This document shows, piece after piece, positions 22,026-29,541 of a DNA stretch of 32,498 nucleotides. The position numbers and the translations under genes are program-made. The DNA comes from Nemertoderma westbladi (taxonomy: Eukaryota > Xenacoelomorpha > Nemertodermatida > Nemertodermatidae): NCBI GenBank assembly GCA_032718475.1, contig JAUCBJ010003210.1:1-32498 (forward strand). The letters are read 5' to 3'. The notes under the pieces are model-generated. The model saw only the letters and a program-made list of their open reading frames with translations. It had not been told where the DNA came from and ran no database searches. The stretch's first letter is position 1; every line of letters begins with the position of its first letter.

Positions 22026-22921
22026 CACCATGAACCGTAATATAGTGTCATTTTCTGATAACACGGACCCCCCCCCCCCCCCCCCCCAGATTTTTCTACA
22101 AATCTTTATCATATTGCTTGAAATTTGAAACACAACTAGTTCAACTCACCGTGGTTGTTACCATGAAGCCGGAATTTTCGATTTCGCCTTCAAATTTTAT
22201 TTATAAGCGTTTTAAAAAAGTGTCTTTTGCGAAATCGCACCCTCTGTATCATTGCCATTCTTCACTTTAGTCGTAATTGTTTCACATCAATAGAAAGCTT
22301 ACGTTGAAAGGATTCCAAATATGTAGCAATATTTGAATTTCATTGAGAAACAGCTGAGAAATAGGCGTTCAAAGATTGTAAGACTTATTGTTCGCTGCAG
22401 GCCATTTATTATATTTATTTATTTAATAAATACACAATGTTCTGGAACATTTTGTTTAAGTATGAATAGCTACACAATAGATGGATGTATTGGATAGGTA
22501 TTCTGCTGTTGCCTACCAACTCAGAAAATAAATAACACGTTCCGGAACATTGTGTATTTATTAAATAGAATAAATGGCTTGCAGCGAACAATCATTCTTG
22601 CAATCATTCTTGAACGCCTATTTCTCAGCTGTTTCTCAATGAAATTCAGATATTGCTACATATTTGGAATCCTTGCAACGTAAGCTTTCTAATGATATGA
22701 TAAAGTTACGACTAATGTGAAGAATAGCCTCGATACGGAGGGTGCGATTTCGCAAAAGACACTCGAAAATTCCGGCTTCATGGCGTCAACCACGGTGAGT
22801 TGAACTAGTTGTGTTTCAAAGCTCAAGCAATTTGATAAAGATTTGTAGAAAAATCTGGGGGGGGGGGGGGGGGGGTGGGTCCGTGTCATCAGAAAATGAC
22901 ACTATATTACGGTTCATGGTG
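22026..22921. mobile_element. fold-back (long inverted repeat) element
   Basis: Two arms in inverted orientation, 22026-22449 and 22538-22921, surround a loop of about 88 bp. The tips read CACCATGAACCGTAATATAG on the left and its complement on the right. About 40 bp inside each tip is a homopolymer: C20 at 22068-22087 and G19 at 22857-22875. The left arm carries about 35 extra bp near 22180-22215, and otherwise the arms differ by scattered substitutions. No transposase is encoded. It could be a non-autonomous DNA transposon or a product of inverted duplication. A target duplication is not clear. Confidence 0.8.
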
Positions 22922-22969
22922 CATAACTGATTAATAACAAATAAACTATAATTATTGTCTGTTCGAGAA

Positions 22970-23083
22970 CGGAATATACGGATATAATACCTGAAGCAAA
23001 TTAATCTGTATAACTACTGATGCCGTAGGCCGAAGTAGTTAAACATGATTTATTTGCTGAAGGTATTATAGCCGTATATTCCG
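22970..23083. repeat. short imperfect hairpin
   Basis: CGGAATATACGG at 22970 is matched by the complement ending at 23083. The arms of about 45-50 bp pair with a few mismatches around a loop near 23018-23035. The flanks share AACAAATAAA in inverted form. It could be a tiny fold-back element, and I see no gene in it. Confidence 0.65.
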
Positions 23084-23144
23084 TTAATTTATTTGTTATA
23101 ATTATCTTCTTCGAATCATAGATATTATTATAAATATCCAATTT

Positions 23145-23185
23145 TTTAAGTACAATAGTTTATAACAAGGTCGGCGGAAGGTAAT
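23145..23185. repeat. 41-bp target-site duplication, left
   Basis: The sequence from TTTAAGTACAATAG to GGCGGAAGGTAAT is identical to 24929-24969. It contains the host target ATAGTTTATAA plus the first 20 bp of the plus-strand LINE (from CAAGGTCGGCGG). It therefore records a second insertion into an earlier LINE. Confidence 0.8.
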
Positions 23186-24928
23186 ACTACTACAGTACTA
23201 CTACTACTAGGTCGGACAGTGGAAATGAGATCCTTCCAGGCTTCCCGACTCTCCATAGTTGTCGCAATTTCGTTTCTCCCAAGTTCAGTATCCCTTTCAA
23301 GTTGATCTATATATGTTATGGCTGGTCGTCCACGACTACGCTTTCCATGAGTTGGTTGCCAGAGAAGTAGATCTGGTTTGACCTCGTCTTTACTTCGCCA
23401 GTAGTGCCCACTGAATCTTAATCTGCGTTCACGGAGGGTGGTTGATACAGGTGGTATTGTACCATAAAGCTCGGCGTTTGTCATGTGTTGTCTCCAGCTG
23501 ATGTTTAGGGCTGCCCTTAGAAGTCTTGTGCAGCAACCATCGATTCGTTGTTCAAGTGATTTAGTCAGCGCCCAGGTCTCACCCCCGTATAAAAATACAC
23601 TTTCCACTGTGGCTCGAAAGAACTTAGTCTTCAGGTGCCTGGAGAGATCTGATTTCCAGATGGTATCCATTTTTGATAGAGCTACCCATGCCATTGCTTT
23701 CCTAACTTCTATGTCCTTTTTGCTACTCTCTATCCATGATCCAAGGTACTGGAAGTCGTCAACCTTCCTTAGTTGATTATTGTCAATGGTTGTCAAGTTT
23801 CCATTAACATTAAAGGTCATGATTCGGTCTTGGTAGCATTTATATGAAATCCAACCTCCTTAGCAGCCCTCTCCACTTTATTTAGTAGAAGCTGTGCATC
23901 TGCTAGGGTATTAGAGAGAAGGGCGATGTCATCCGCAAAGTCGGTGTCTGTGACTGTAGTTGCCGGATATCTACTACTTCTGCCTTCTTGAAGTGTGAAT
24001 CCCAGGACTTCACCCTTTGTGGCTGTCCTCATTGCGTAATCCAGCACAATTACAAATAGTAATGGTGCTAATGTGTCACCTTGCAGTACCCCAGCCAGGA
24101 TTGAGAAAAACTCAGTACTCAGTACCTGCGCTTCTGTGTGACAATATAACAATCCAATGCCAGCAACAATTACTTATGGTATTCCATAAGCTCTTAGGAT
24201 TTCAAGCCTTTTGCCTCTATGGATGGAGTCGAATGCCTTCTTGAAGTCCACAAAAGTCATGACTGCGGGGAGATTCTTCGACTTAATTCCTTCAATCAGT
24301 CTCCGTAGTGCAAGTATCTGAGCTATTGTTGATCTACTTGGTCGAAATCCGTTTTGGCTCTTACGCAGTAGTTTCTCTATGTCAGGCCTAATCCTATATA
24401 GAATCATTAAATTGTATATTTTGGCAGCTACCACAAGCAGACAGATCCCACGATAGTTTGTTGGTATACCGAGGTCTCCTTTCTTGGGGAGAGGCTTTAG
24501 TTGACCTTTTGTCCAAATTGGTGGTGGCTTTTCCCCTTTTAACATCCGGTTGTAAACATTCAATAATGGTCTGTTTAGCACTCCTGTTTTCCATACCTCC
24601 GCTGGGATTTCATCTAATCCACTCGCTTTATTATTGGACATGCTTTTAATGCTTCTCTGGAGTTCGGCTGGTGTGAAGTCCCCTGTTTCTATAGGTAGTG
24701 TCTTGTCATATATTTTCCTTGTAGGGCTGACCTCGATGTTTGGTGGCTGCCCAAGCAATTTGCTGAAATGACTTTCCACTTCCCAACACGTTTTTCAGGA
24801 CAATCGGCTTTGAGGCGCCCCTTTGCACAACTTTTCCGACCAGATACCTCATTTACAGTTCGCCAGGTAAGTCTTGAATGTTGCTGTATGTGAGCAGTTG
24901 TAATTGCTTCAATTTTATCCTGTTGAAG
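23186..24928 (-). mobile_element. 5'-truncated LINE, minus-strand copy
   Basis: This non-LTR copy runs on the minus strand from a 5' truncation at about 24928 to a short broken (TAG)n tail at 23186-23210. Its start corresponds to the point near 25855 of the plus-strand copy, so endonuclease and 5' leader are missing. A 41-bp direct duplication brackets it. It shares near-identical 3' sequence with the plus-strand copy (for example GGAAGCCTGGAAGGATCTCA) and belongs to the same family. Confidence 0.85.
23217..24779 (-). pseudogene. LINE reverse transcriptase, broken
   Basis: The reverse transcriptase motifs read in order on the minus strand: LKPLPKKGDLG and QNGFRPSRST, motif A FVDFKKAFDS, motif B AGVLQGDTLAP, catalytic FADD, then VDDFQYLGSWI and the C-terminal domain with LRFSGHYWR and GKRSRGRPA. 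A nonsense codon (TAA at 24174-24176) interrupts the frame just after AYGIP, the same frame then resumes to 23817, and a frameshift near 23820 moves the rest into another frame ending near 23146. The part next to motif B (about 24110-24150) also looks shortened. Catalytic residues are kept but no complete protein can be made. The 5' end lacks the endonuclease. In a working element this domain copies element RNA at the target nick. Confidence 0.8.
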
Positions 24929-24969
24929 TTTAAGTACAATAGTTTATAACAAGGTCGGCGGAAGGTAAT
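24929..24969. repeat. 41-bp target-site duplication, right
   Basis: This is an exact copy of 23145-23185. It is followed by CAACCAACGG, the undisturbed continuation of the plus-strand LINE leader. Confidence 0.8.
24939..24949. repeat. target-site duplication of plus-strand LINE, 5' side
   Basis: ATAGTTTATAA here matches 26421-26431 immediately after the (TAG)n tail, which places the 5' end of the plus-strand LINE at 24950. Confidence 0.65.
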
Positions 24970-25045
24970 CAACCAACGGCGACCTACTGCGAAGACGCTT
25001 GTAGGAGTTGCGACCACAAGCGGTTTACTCTCGCAACTGAAAGAT

Positions 25046-25747
25046 ATGAGCATGAGAACCCTCCAGGAGAAATACCGGCTCGGTCGTCGCCCGGGTCCGC
25101 GTCGCCCGCGTCCCTCAGTGGTACACCAGGCTGGGGTCGATAAATTGGCTACTGGAACAGAAGACAGAGAAGAAAGAAGAACCAACCTGTTGAAATGTAA
25201 AACGACACTAAAGATTGCTACAATGAACACACGCACACTGAAAGCACATAGCAAACAGGGTGACATGGTTGCTCTGGCAATGGAATATAACTTCGACATC
25301 ATCTGCATCCAAGAACATCGGATTTGTCATGAAGACACTGCCATGAAGTACAATGACATTGGAAATGGATGGACGTTAGTAACAAGCTCAGCAGTAAGAA
25401 ACTCGGCCAATGCATCAATTGGCGGAGTAGGGATTCTGCTAAGCCCATTTGCACTTAAGACCCTAAACAACATCGAATCTATAACTTCCAGGGTTATGAT
25501 CGCAACATTTGATGGGAATCCCAAGACAACAGTTATATGTTGCTACAGTCCAACCAATGCCTCAAAGCCAGAACAAGCAGTCAGGTTTTATGAAGATCTG
25601 ACTGGACTTATAAAGGACATTCCGAAACACAATGTTAAAGTCATTGCTGGTGACCTGAATGCGCAAATTGCAAAAAACCCAAACGAAAACAGTATGTGCC
25701 ATGGCAAAACTCTGAGGTTACTTGTAAGAGAGAAGATCTTAAGATAG
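25046..25747 (+). pseudogene. LINE AP-type endonuclease, 3' deleted
   Basis: The ATG at 25046 opens a frame of 233 codons. After a basic Arg/Pro-rich N-terminus, the exonuclease-endonuclease-phosphatase fold appears: KIATMNTRTL (the Asn of motif I), ICIQEHR (the metal-binding Glu of motif II), ASIGGVGILL, then CCYSPTNA and the AGDLNAQI motif with the catalytic Asp and Asn. The part holding the SDH motif is lost where the frame runs into unrelated codons after about residue 220. This domain nicks target DNA in intact elements, and here it lacks its final catalytic histidine region. The start is chosen because the basic leader and the motif spacing fit. Confidence 0.8.
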
Positions 25748-26330
25748 CCTACAAAGTTAAAACCGAACAACCTACAACCGAAAACATTAACAAGGTTGAG
25801 AAAGCTAAGGACGATCTTAAATTGGCCAAAAACATCAGCCAGGAAAAGTACATACAGGATAAAACTGAAGCAATTACAACTGCTCACATACAGCAACAAT
25901 CAAGACTTACCTGGCAAACTGTAAATGAGGTATCTGGTGGAAAAGTTGTGCAAAGGGGCGCCTCAAAGCCGATAGTCCTGAAGAACGTGTTGGGAAGTGG
26001 AAAAATCACTTCAGCAACTTGCTTAGGCAGCCCTAAACATCAGCTGGAGTCAAAACATGACAAACGCCGAGCTTTATGGTACAATACCACCTGTATCAAC
26101 CACCCTCCGTGAACGCAGATTAAGATTCAGTGGGCACTGCTGGCGAAGTAAAGACGAGGTCATACCAGATCTACTTTTCTGGCAACCAACTCACGGAAAG
26201 CGTAGTCGAGGACGACCGGCCATAACATATATAGAGCAACTTTAAAGGGATACTGAACTTGGGAGAAACGAAATTGCGACAACTATGGAGAATCGGGAAG
26301 CCTGGAAGGATCTCATTTCCACTGTCAGAG
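25700..26330 (+). pseudogene. LINE linker and C-terminal domain remnants
   Basis: After the first deletion, 25700-26030 keeps the Lys-rich linker between endonuclease and reverse transcriptase (QEKYIQDKTEAITTAHIQQQ). After the second deletion, 26057-26330 keeps only the C-terminal domain in another frame (MTNAELYGTIPP, LRFSGHCWR, GKRSRGRPA), with a TAA stop near 26243. None of the polymerase motifs remain. Confidence 0.75.
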
Positions 26331-26341
26331 TTCGCTCGACC

Positions 26342-26420
<79 letters not shown>
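26342..26420 (+). repeat. (TAG)n microsatellite, LINE tail
   Basis: About 26 perfect TAG units form the 3' tail of the plus-strand LINE. The other two LINE copies in the window carry much shorter TAG tails. Confidence 0.95.
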
Positions 26421-26421
<1 letters not shown>

Positions 26422-26431
26422 TAGTTTATAA
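26421..26431. repeat. target-site duplication of plus-strand LINE, 3' side
   Basis: ATAGTTTATAA directly follows the TAG tail and matches 24939-24949 (and 23155-23165 within the later duplication). Confidence 0.65.
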
Positions 26432-26528
26432 TAATTATTATAATAAGATAATTTATAAAACGTGTTAGACTGTACAGTCAGTCACTATGTTTGATTTTAT
26501 ATCTGATTAACCTTGCACTTGAGATAAA
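26432..26528 (-). other. 3' flank or 3' UTR of the TEP1-like gene
   Basis: About 100 bp separate the TEP1-like stop from the LINE nest. I see no AATAAA on the minus strand, only TATAAA variants near 26456 and 26495. The LINEs therefore sit in, or just beyond, the 3' UTR. Confidence 0.5.
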
Positions 26529-28109
26529 TTAATTATCACCCATCCAAATAATGTGTTGAATATTCCCCAAAGAGTCGCCAATCAGGAGCTCACAATTACA
26601 CGTTTCCATGCCAACCAATTGCATGGTCGTCAAGGGAGCTGGGAATGTATACATCCCTCTCCTAGACAACTTCACCTCGCCTGCAATATCGTTGTAGAGA
26701 CGCCAAACCTTGACGGACCCATCTCTAGAACAAGTGAATATGGAATCCGCGGCGCTTACCAACACCCTAGACACCCAGGAATCGTGAACCAGGGGCTTAG
26801 CAACCAATGGGACACAACCTGGGAAATCGGAGTTTAAGCGATAAATACCAAGGAAACCGTCGCTTCTAGAAAGCAGTAAATAATCTCCAGTAAAGGCCAA
26901 ATCGGTTACATAGAGATCCTCTAAGGGGTTGTCGCACTCCACGTCAATGCGGAAGAACGGAGAAAAATCCGACGACCGGGTGTCGACCACGGTTACAGTA
27001 CGTACCGAGGCGACGAACAGGAGGTCCTTGTAGACCCGGAATGCCGCGACCCAATCGAACTCCGACCCGAATAGGTCCAACCGACACGGTGTAGGGGATG
27101 TCTCAGATAGGCCCACCGCGTAGAGGAAACCCGCGGCAGAACCGCAGAGTAATAGGTTTTTAATCGGGTATAGAGCTGTGAGGACCACCTGGGTGCACAG
27201 CCGACGGGTGGGTACGCAGCTGACAACGTGAACGTCGGAGGAGGTTGGAGCGAAAACGATACGCCAAATGATGAGGGAGCGGTCTGCGCCGGTGGTGGCG
27301 AGTAGTTGTCCACCACCGGCGGTGCGGCCCCCACCGGTGCTGCTGCTCCCACCGGCAGTGCAGCTCCCACCGGCGGTGCAGCTCCCACCGGCGGTGCTGC
27401 CCCCTCCGGCGGGGCTGCCTCCACCGCCGGTGCTGCCTTCACCGCCGGTGCTGCCTCCACCGCTGGTGCTCTCCCCACCATCGGTGCTCCCCCCACCACC
27501 GGTGCTCTCAACCCACTCGCATGCCATCACTACTTTACCGTGAGCTTTGAACTCGAAAACCTCCACTAATTCCCCCACCGTATCGAACAGTTTAACGACC
27601 CCATCCCGGGCTCCCACAGCCGCAACTCGCCACCCGCTCACAGCCATACACGTAACCTCCGCGCAGTGTGGCCTTCCGGTTGCTACGGAAGCCTCGGAAG
27701 GTGTACTCCCCAATACGCGCCACAACCGCATAGTAGAATCCAAGGAGGTTGTAACGAGTCTATAGTCGCCGTGGCTACTCACGCCTAACAGACGGTCGCT
27801 ATGACCGGTGAGCGACGCCAACTCGTTGCCTAGTAAAGGTTTCCAGGCGACCAATGATCCGTCGTCCATAGCCGCAGTTACTACGACGTCGTCGTGTTCC
27901 TGTTTACCAGGTCGTCGACTTCCCGATTTCTTCGCGTGATCGACTTCCCATTCCTCCCGCTCCACCTCGTCCGCCCAATCAAGGAGCTCCGTATCTCCAC
28001 TCTCGCCTCCCATTGGTTGAGCCCTGGATACCCTAGTAACTACCCAGCAACCATTCACCTTGACACCCGCCTGTACAGTAGTTATCTCTACGCCCTTCTG
28101 AGACCAAAC
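26529..28109 (-). CDS. TEP1: TEP1-like protein, last exon (C-terminal WD40 repeats)
   Basis: The last exon has 526 codons plus TAA at 26529. A good acceptor (pyrimidine-rich tract ending TTCCAG, AG at 28110-28111) precedes GTTTGG at 28109. Splicing in phase 0 to the exon ending at 29542 joins DGTVK to VWSQKG, which restores a WD40 repeat. WD motifs continue: SLVAWK, TMRLWR, VVKLFD, SLIIWR and SVKVWR, each near the end of a repeat and many preceded by a GH or H at the start. A Gly/Ser/Thr loop of about 65 residues, coded by 27310-27510, lies inside one repeat. The end, LIGDSLGN and an aromatic tail, resembles the vertebrate TEP1 C-terminus. WD40 propellers give protein-protein contacts. In vertebrates TEP1 is a vault component and is associated with telomerase RNA. 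Orthology is strong by the chain order, but the role here is inferred. Confidence 0.85.
   Translation of the reverse strand, partial: VWSQKGVEITTVQAGVKVNGCWVVTRVSRAQPMGGESGDTELLDWADEVEREEWEVDHAKKSGSRRPGKQEHDDVVVTAAMDDGSLVAWKPLLGNELASLTGHSDRLLGVSSHGDYRLVTTSLDSTMRLWRVLGSTPSEASVATGRPHCAEVTCMAVSGWRVAAVGARDGVVKLFDTVGELVEVFEFKAHGKVVMACEWVESTGGGGSTDGGESTSGGGSTGGEGSTGGGGSPAGGGSTAGGSCTAGGSCTAGGSSSTGGGRTAGGGQLLATTGADRSLIIWRIVFAPTSSDVHVVSCVPTRRLCTQVVLTALYPIKNLLLCGSAAGFLYAVGLSETSPTPCRLDLFGSEFDWVAAFRVYKDLLFVASVRTVTVVDTRSSDFSPFFRIDVECDNPLEDLYVTDLAFTGDYLLLSRSDGFLGIYRLNSDFPGCVPLVAKPLVHDSWVSRVLVSAADSIFTCSRDGSVKVWRLYNDIAGEVKLSRRGMYTFPAPLTTMQLVGMETCNCELLIGDSLGNIQHIIWMGDN
27310..27510 (-). repeat. coding minisatellite for Gly/Ser/Thr linker
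   Basis: Imperfect 15-bp units on the minus strand encode pentapeptides such as GGGST, GGGGS and TAGGS, about 13 in a row. They sit between CEWVEST and GGQLLATTGADRS, in a loop of a WD40 repeat, and do not break the frame. Confidence 0.9.
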
Positions 28110-28331
28110 CTGGAATATAAAGTTAAATACAATATAAATAAACAAAAATATATAAAGTTAAAGAGTTTTAGTTTCAAAATTATTAGCTTAGCCGTGAGTA
28201 ATGGAATTCACAACCCTTAAACTCGAACTGATAAATGTTAAAACGATATATCGGTAACTTAAATCGCTATGTAAAATTGTATGGTACTGGTACTGGTGAT
28301 GAGTTACTTCAGACTAATGTAAATAGGCAGT

Positions 28332-28882
28332 TGTCCATGTTCGAGGTTAAAATACTCCAGAGCACTGTCCATGTACGAGGGTAAAATACTCCAAAGCACT
28401 GCCCATGTACGAGTTTAAAATACTCCAAAGCATTGTCCATGTACGAGGTTAAAATACTCCAAAGCACTGTCCATGTACGAGGTTAAAATACTCCAAATCA
28501 TTGTCCATGTACGAGGTTAAAATACTCCAAAGCATTGTCCATGTACGAGGTTAAAATACTCCAAAGCACTGCCCATGTACGAGTTTAAAATACTCCAAAG
28601 CATTGTCCATGTACGAGGTTAAAATACTCCAAAGCACTGTCCATGTACGAGGTTAAAATACTCCAAATCATTGTCCATGTACGAGGTTAAAATACTACAA
28701 AGCATTGTCGATGTACGAGGTTAAAATACTCCAAAGCACTGTCCATGTACGAGGTTAAAATACTCCAAATCATTGTCCATGTACGAGGTTAAAATACTAC
28801 AAAGCATTGTCGATGTACGAGGTTAAAATACTCCAAAGCATTGTCGATGTACGAGGTTAAAATACTCCAGTGCACTGTCAAT
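28332..28882. repeat. 34-bp minisatellite (intron array A)
   Basis: About 16 copies of a 34-bp unit contain TGTCCATGTACGAGG and TTAAAATACTCC. A higher-order pattern of five units (170 bp) is repeated, for example the GCCCATGTACGAGTTT variant near 28400 and again near 28570. Three units carry TGTCGATG instead of TGTCCATG at the inner end. Confidence 0.95.
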
Positions 28883-28950
28883 GAGAAGTACATTTTTAAT
28901 ATTTTAAAAGATTGTATTTGTATTGTAGCATGAATAGCAGGTGCGGTGCA

Positions 28951-29488
28951 TGTTGTTAAGCAAGTTAACAATTTATTGTATGTTGGTAACCAAGTTAACA
29001 ATTTATTGTATGTTGTTAAGCAAGTTAACAATTTATTGTATGTTGTTAAGCAAGTTAACAGTTTATTGTATGTTGTTAAGCAAGTTAACAGTTTATTGTA
29101 TGTTGTTAAGCAAGTTAACAGTTTATTGTATGTTGTTAAGCAAGTTAACAGTTTATTGTATGTTGTTAAGCAAGTTAACAGTTTATTGTATGTTGTTAAG
29201 CAAGTTAACAGTTTATTGTATGTTGTTAAGCAAGTTAACAGTTTATTGTATGTTGTTAAGCAAGTTAACAATTTATTGTATGTTGTTAAGCAAGTTAACA
29301 ATTTATTGCTATGTTGTTAAGCAAGTTAACAATTTATTGTATATGTTGTTAAGCAAGTTAACAATTTATTGTATGTTGTTAAGCAAGTTAACAATTTATT
29401 GTATGTTGTTAAGCAAGTTAACAATTTATTGTATGTTGTTAAGCAAGTTAACAATTTATTGGATGTTGTTAAGCAAGTTAACAATTTA
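28951..29488. repeat. 30-bp minisatellite (intron array B)
   Basis: About 18 copies of a 30-bp unit (TGTTGTTAAGCAAGTTAACA at its start) lie in tandem. Seven consecutive central units have CAGTTT where the outer units have CAATTT. Small one- or two-base length changes occur near 29309 and 29341. Long open frames through it on both strands are repeat artefacts. Confidence 0.95.
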
Positions 29489-29541
29489 ATCTACATTCGA
29501 TAATACCGGTTTCAATCTGTGAAACTGAAAGTATTACTGAC

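Larger units (their letters stand above)
24950..26420 (+). mobile_element. LINE, plus-strand copy with intact 5' end and internal deletions
   Basis: The copy starts with a leader of about 100 bp, then the endonuclease frame, then jumps. One deletion near 25700 removes the end of the endonuclease. A second at about 26027-26035 removes the reverse transcriptase core and joins two GGCAGCC sequences. The 3' end continues to a (TAG)n tail of about 26 units. An 11-bp target duplication flanks it. It predates the minus-strand copy, which sits in its first 20 bp. Confidence 0.8.
28110..29541 (-). other. intron of the TEP1-like gene
   Basis: The donor is AAAG|GTCAGT (GT at 29540-29541) and the acceptor TTCCAG|GTTTGG (AG at 28110-28111). 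The intron is 1432 bp. About 1.1 kb of it is two minisatellite arrays. The frame before the intron runs on for only ten codons before a stop, which also supports splicing. Confidence 0.85.

Noticed and set aside
22957-22972. GTTCGAGAAC as a tRNA B box
   Set aside because: No A box, acceptor stem or cloverleaf can be drawn around it, and it belongs to the hairpin flank.
23186-26420. Twin-priming inversion as a single-event explanation of the opposite LINE pieces
   Set aside because: Each piece has its own 3' end and TAG tail, and the two direct duplications nest, so two insertions are needed.
26993-27569. Alternative frames of Pro- or Ala-rich peptides opposite the TEP1 linker
   Set aside because: They are shadows of the GC-rich 15-bp coding minisatellite.
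28789-29489. Long open frames through the intron arrays on both strands
   Set aside because: The 30-bp unit is divisible by three and stop-free in several frames, so the frames are artefacts of the repeat inside an intron.
29512-29541. Extension of the TEP1-like frame to a stop at 29512
   Set aside because: A strong donor at 29541 and the exact WD40 completion after splicing show that these codons are intron.
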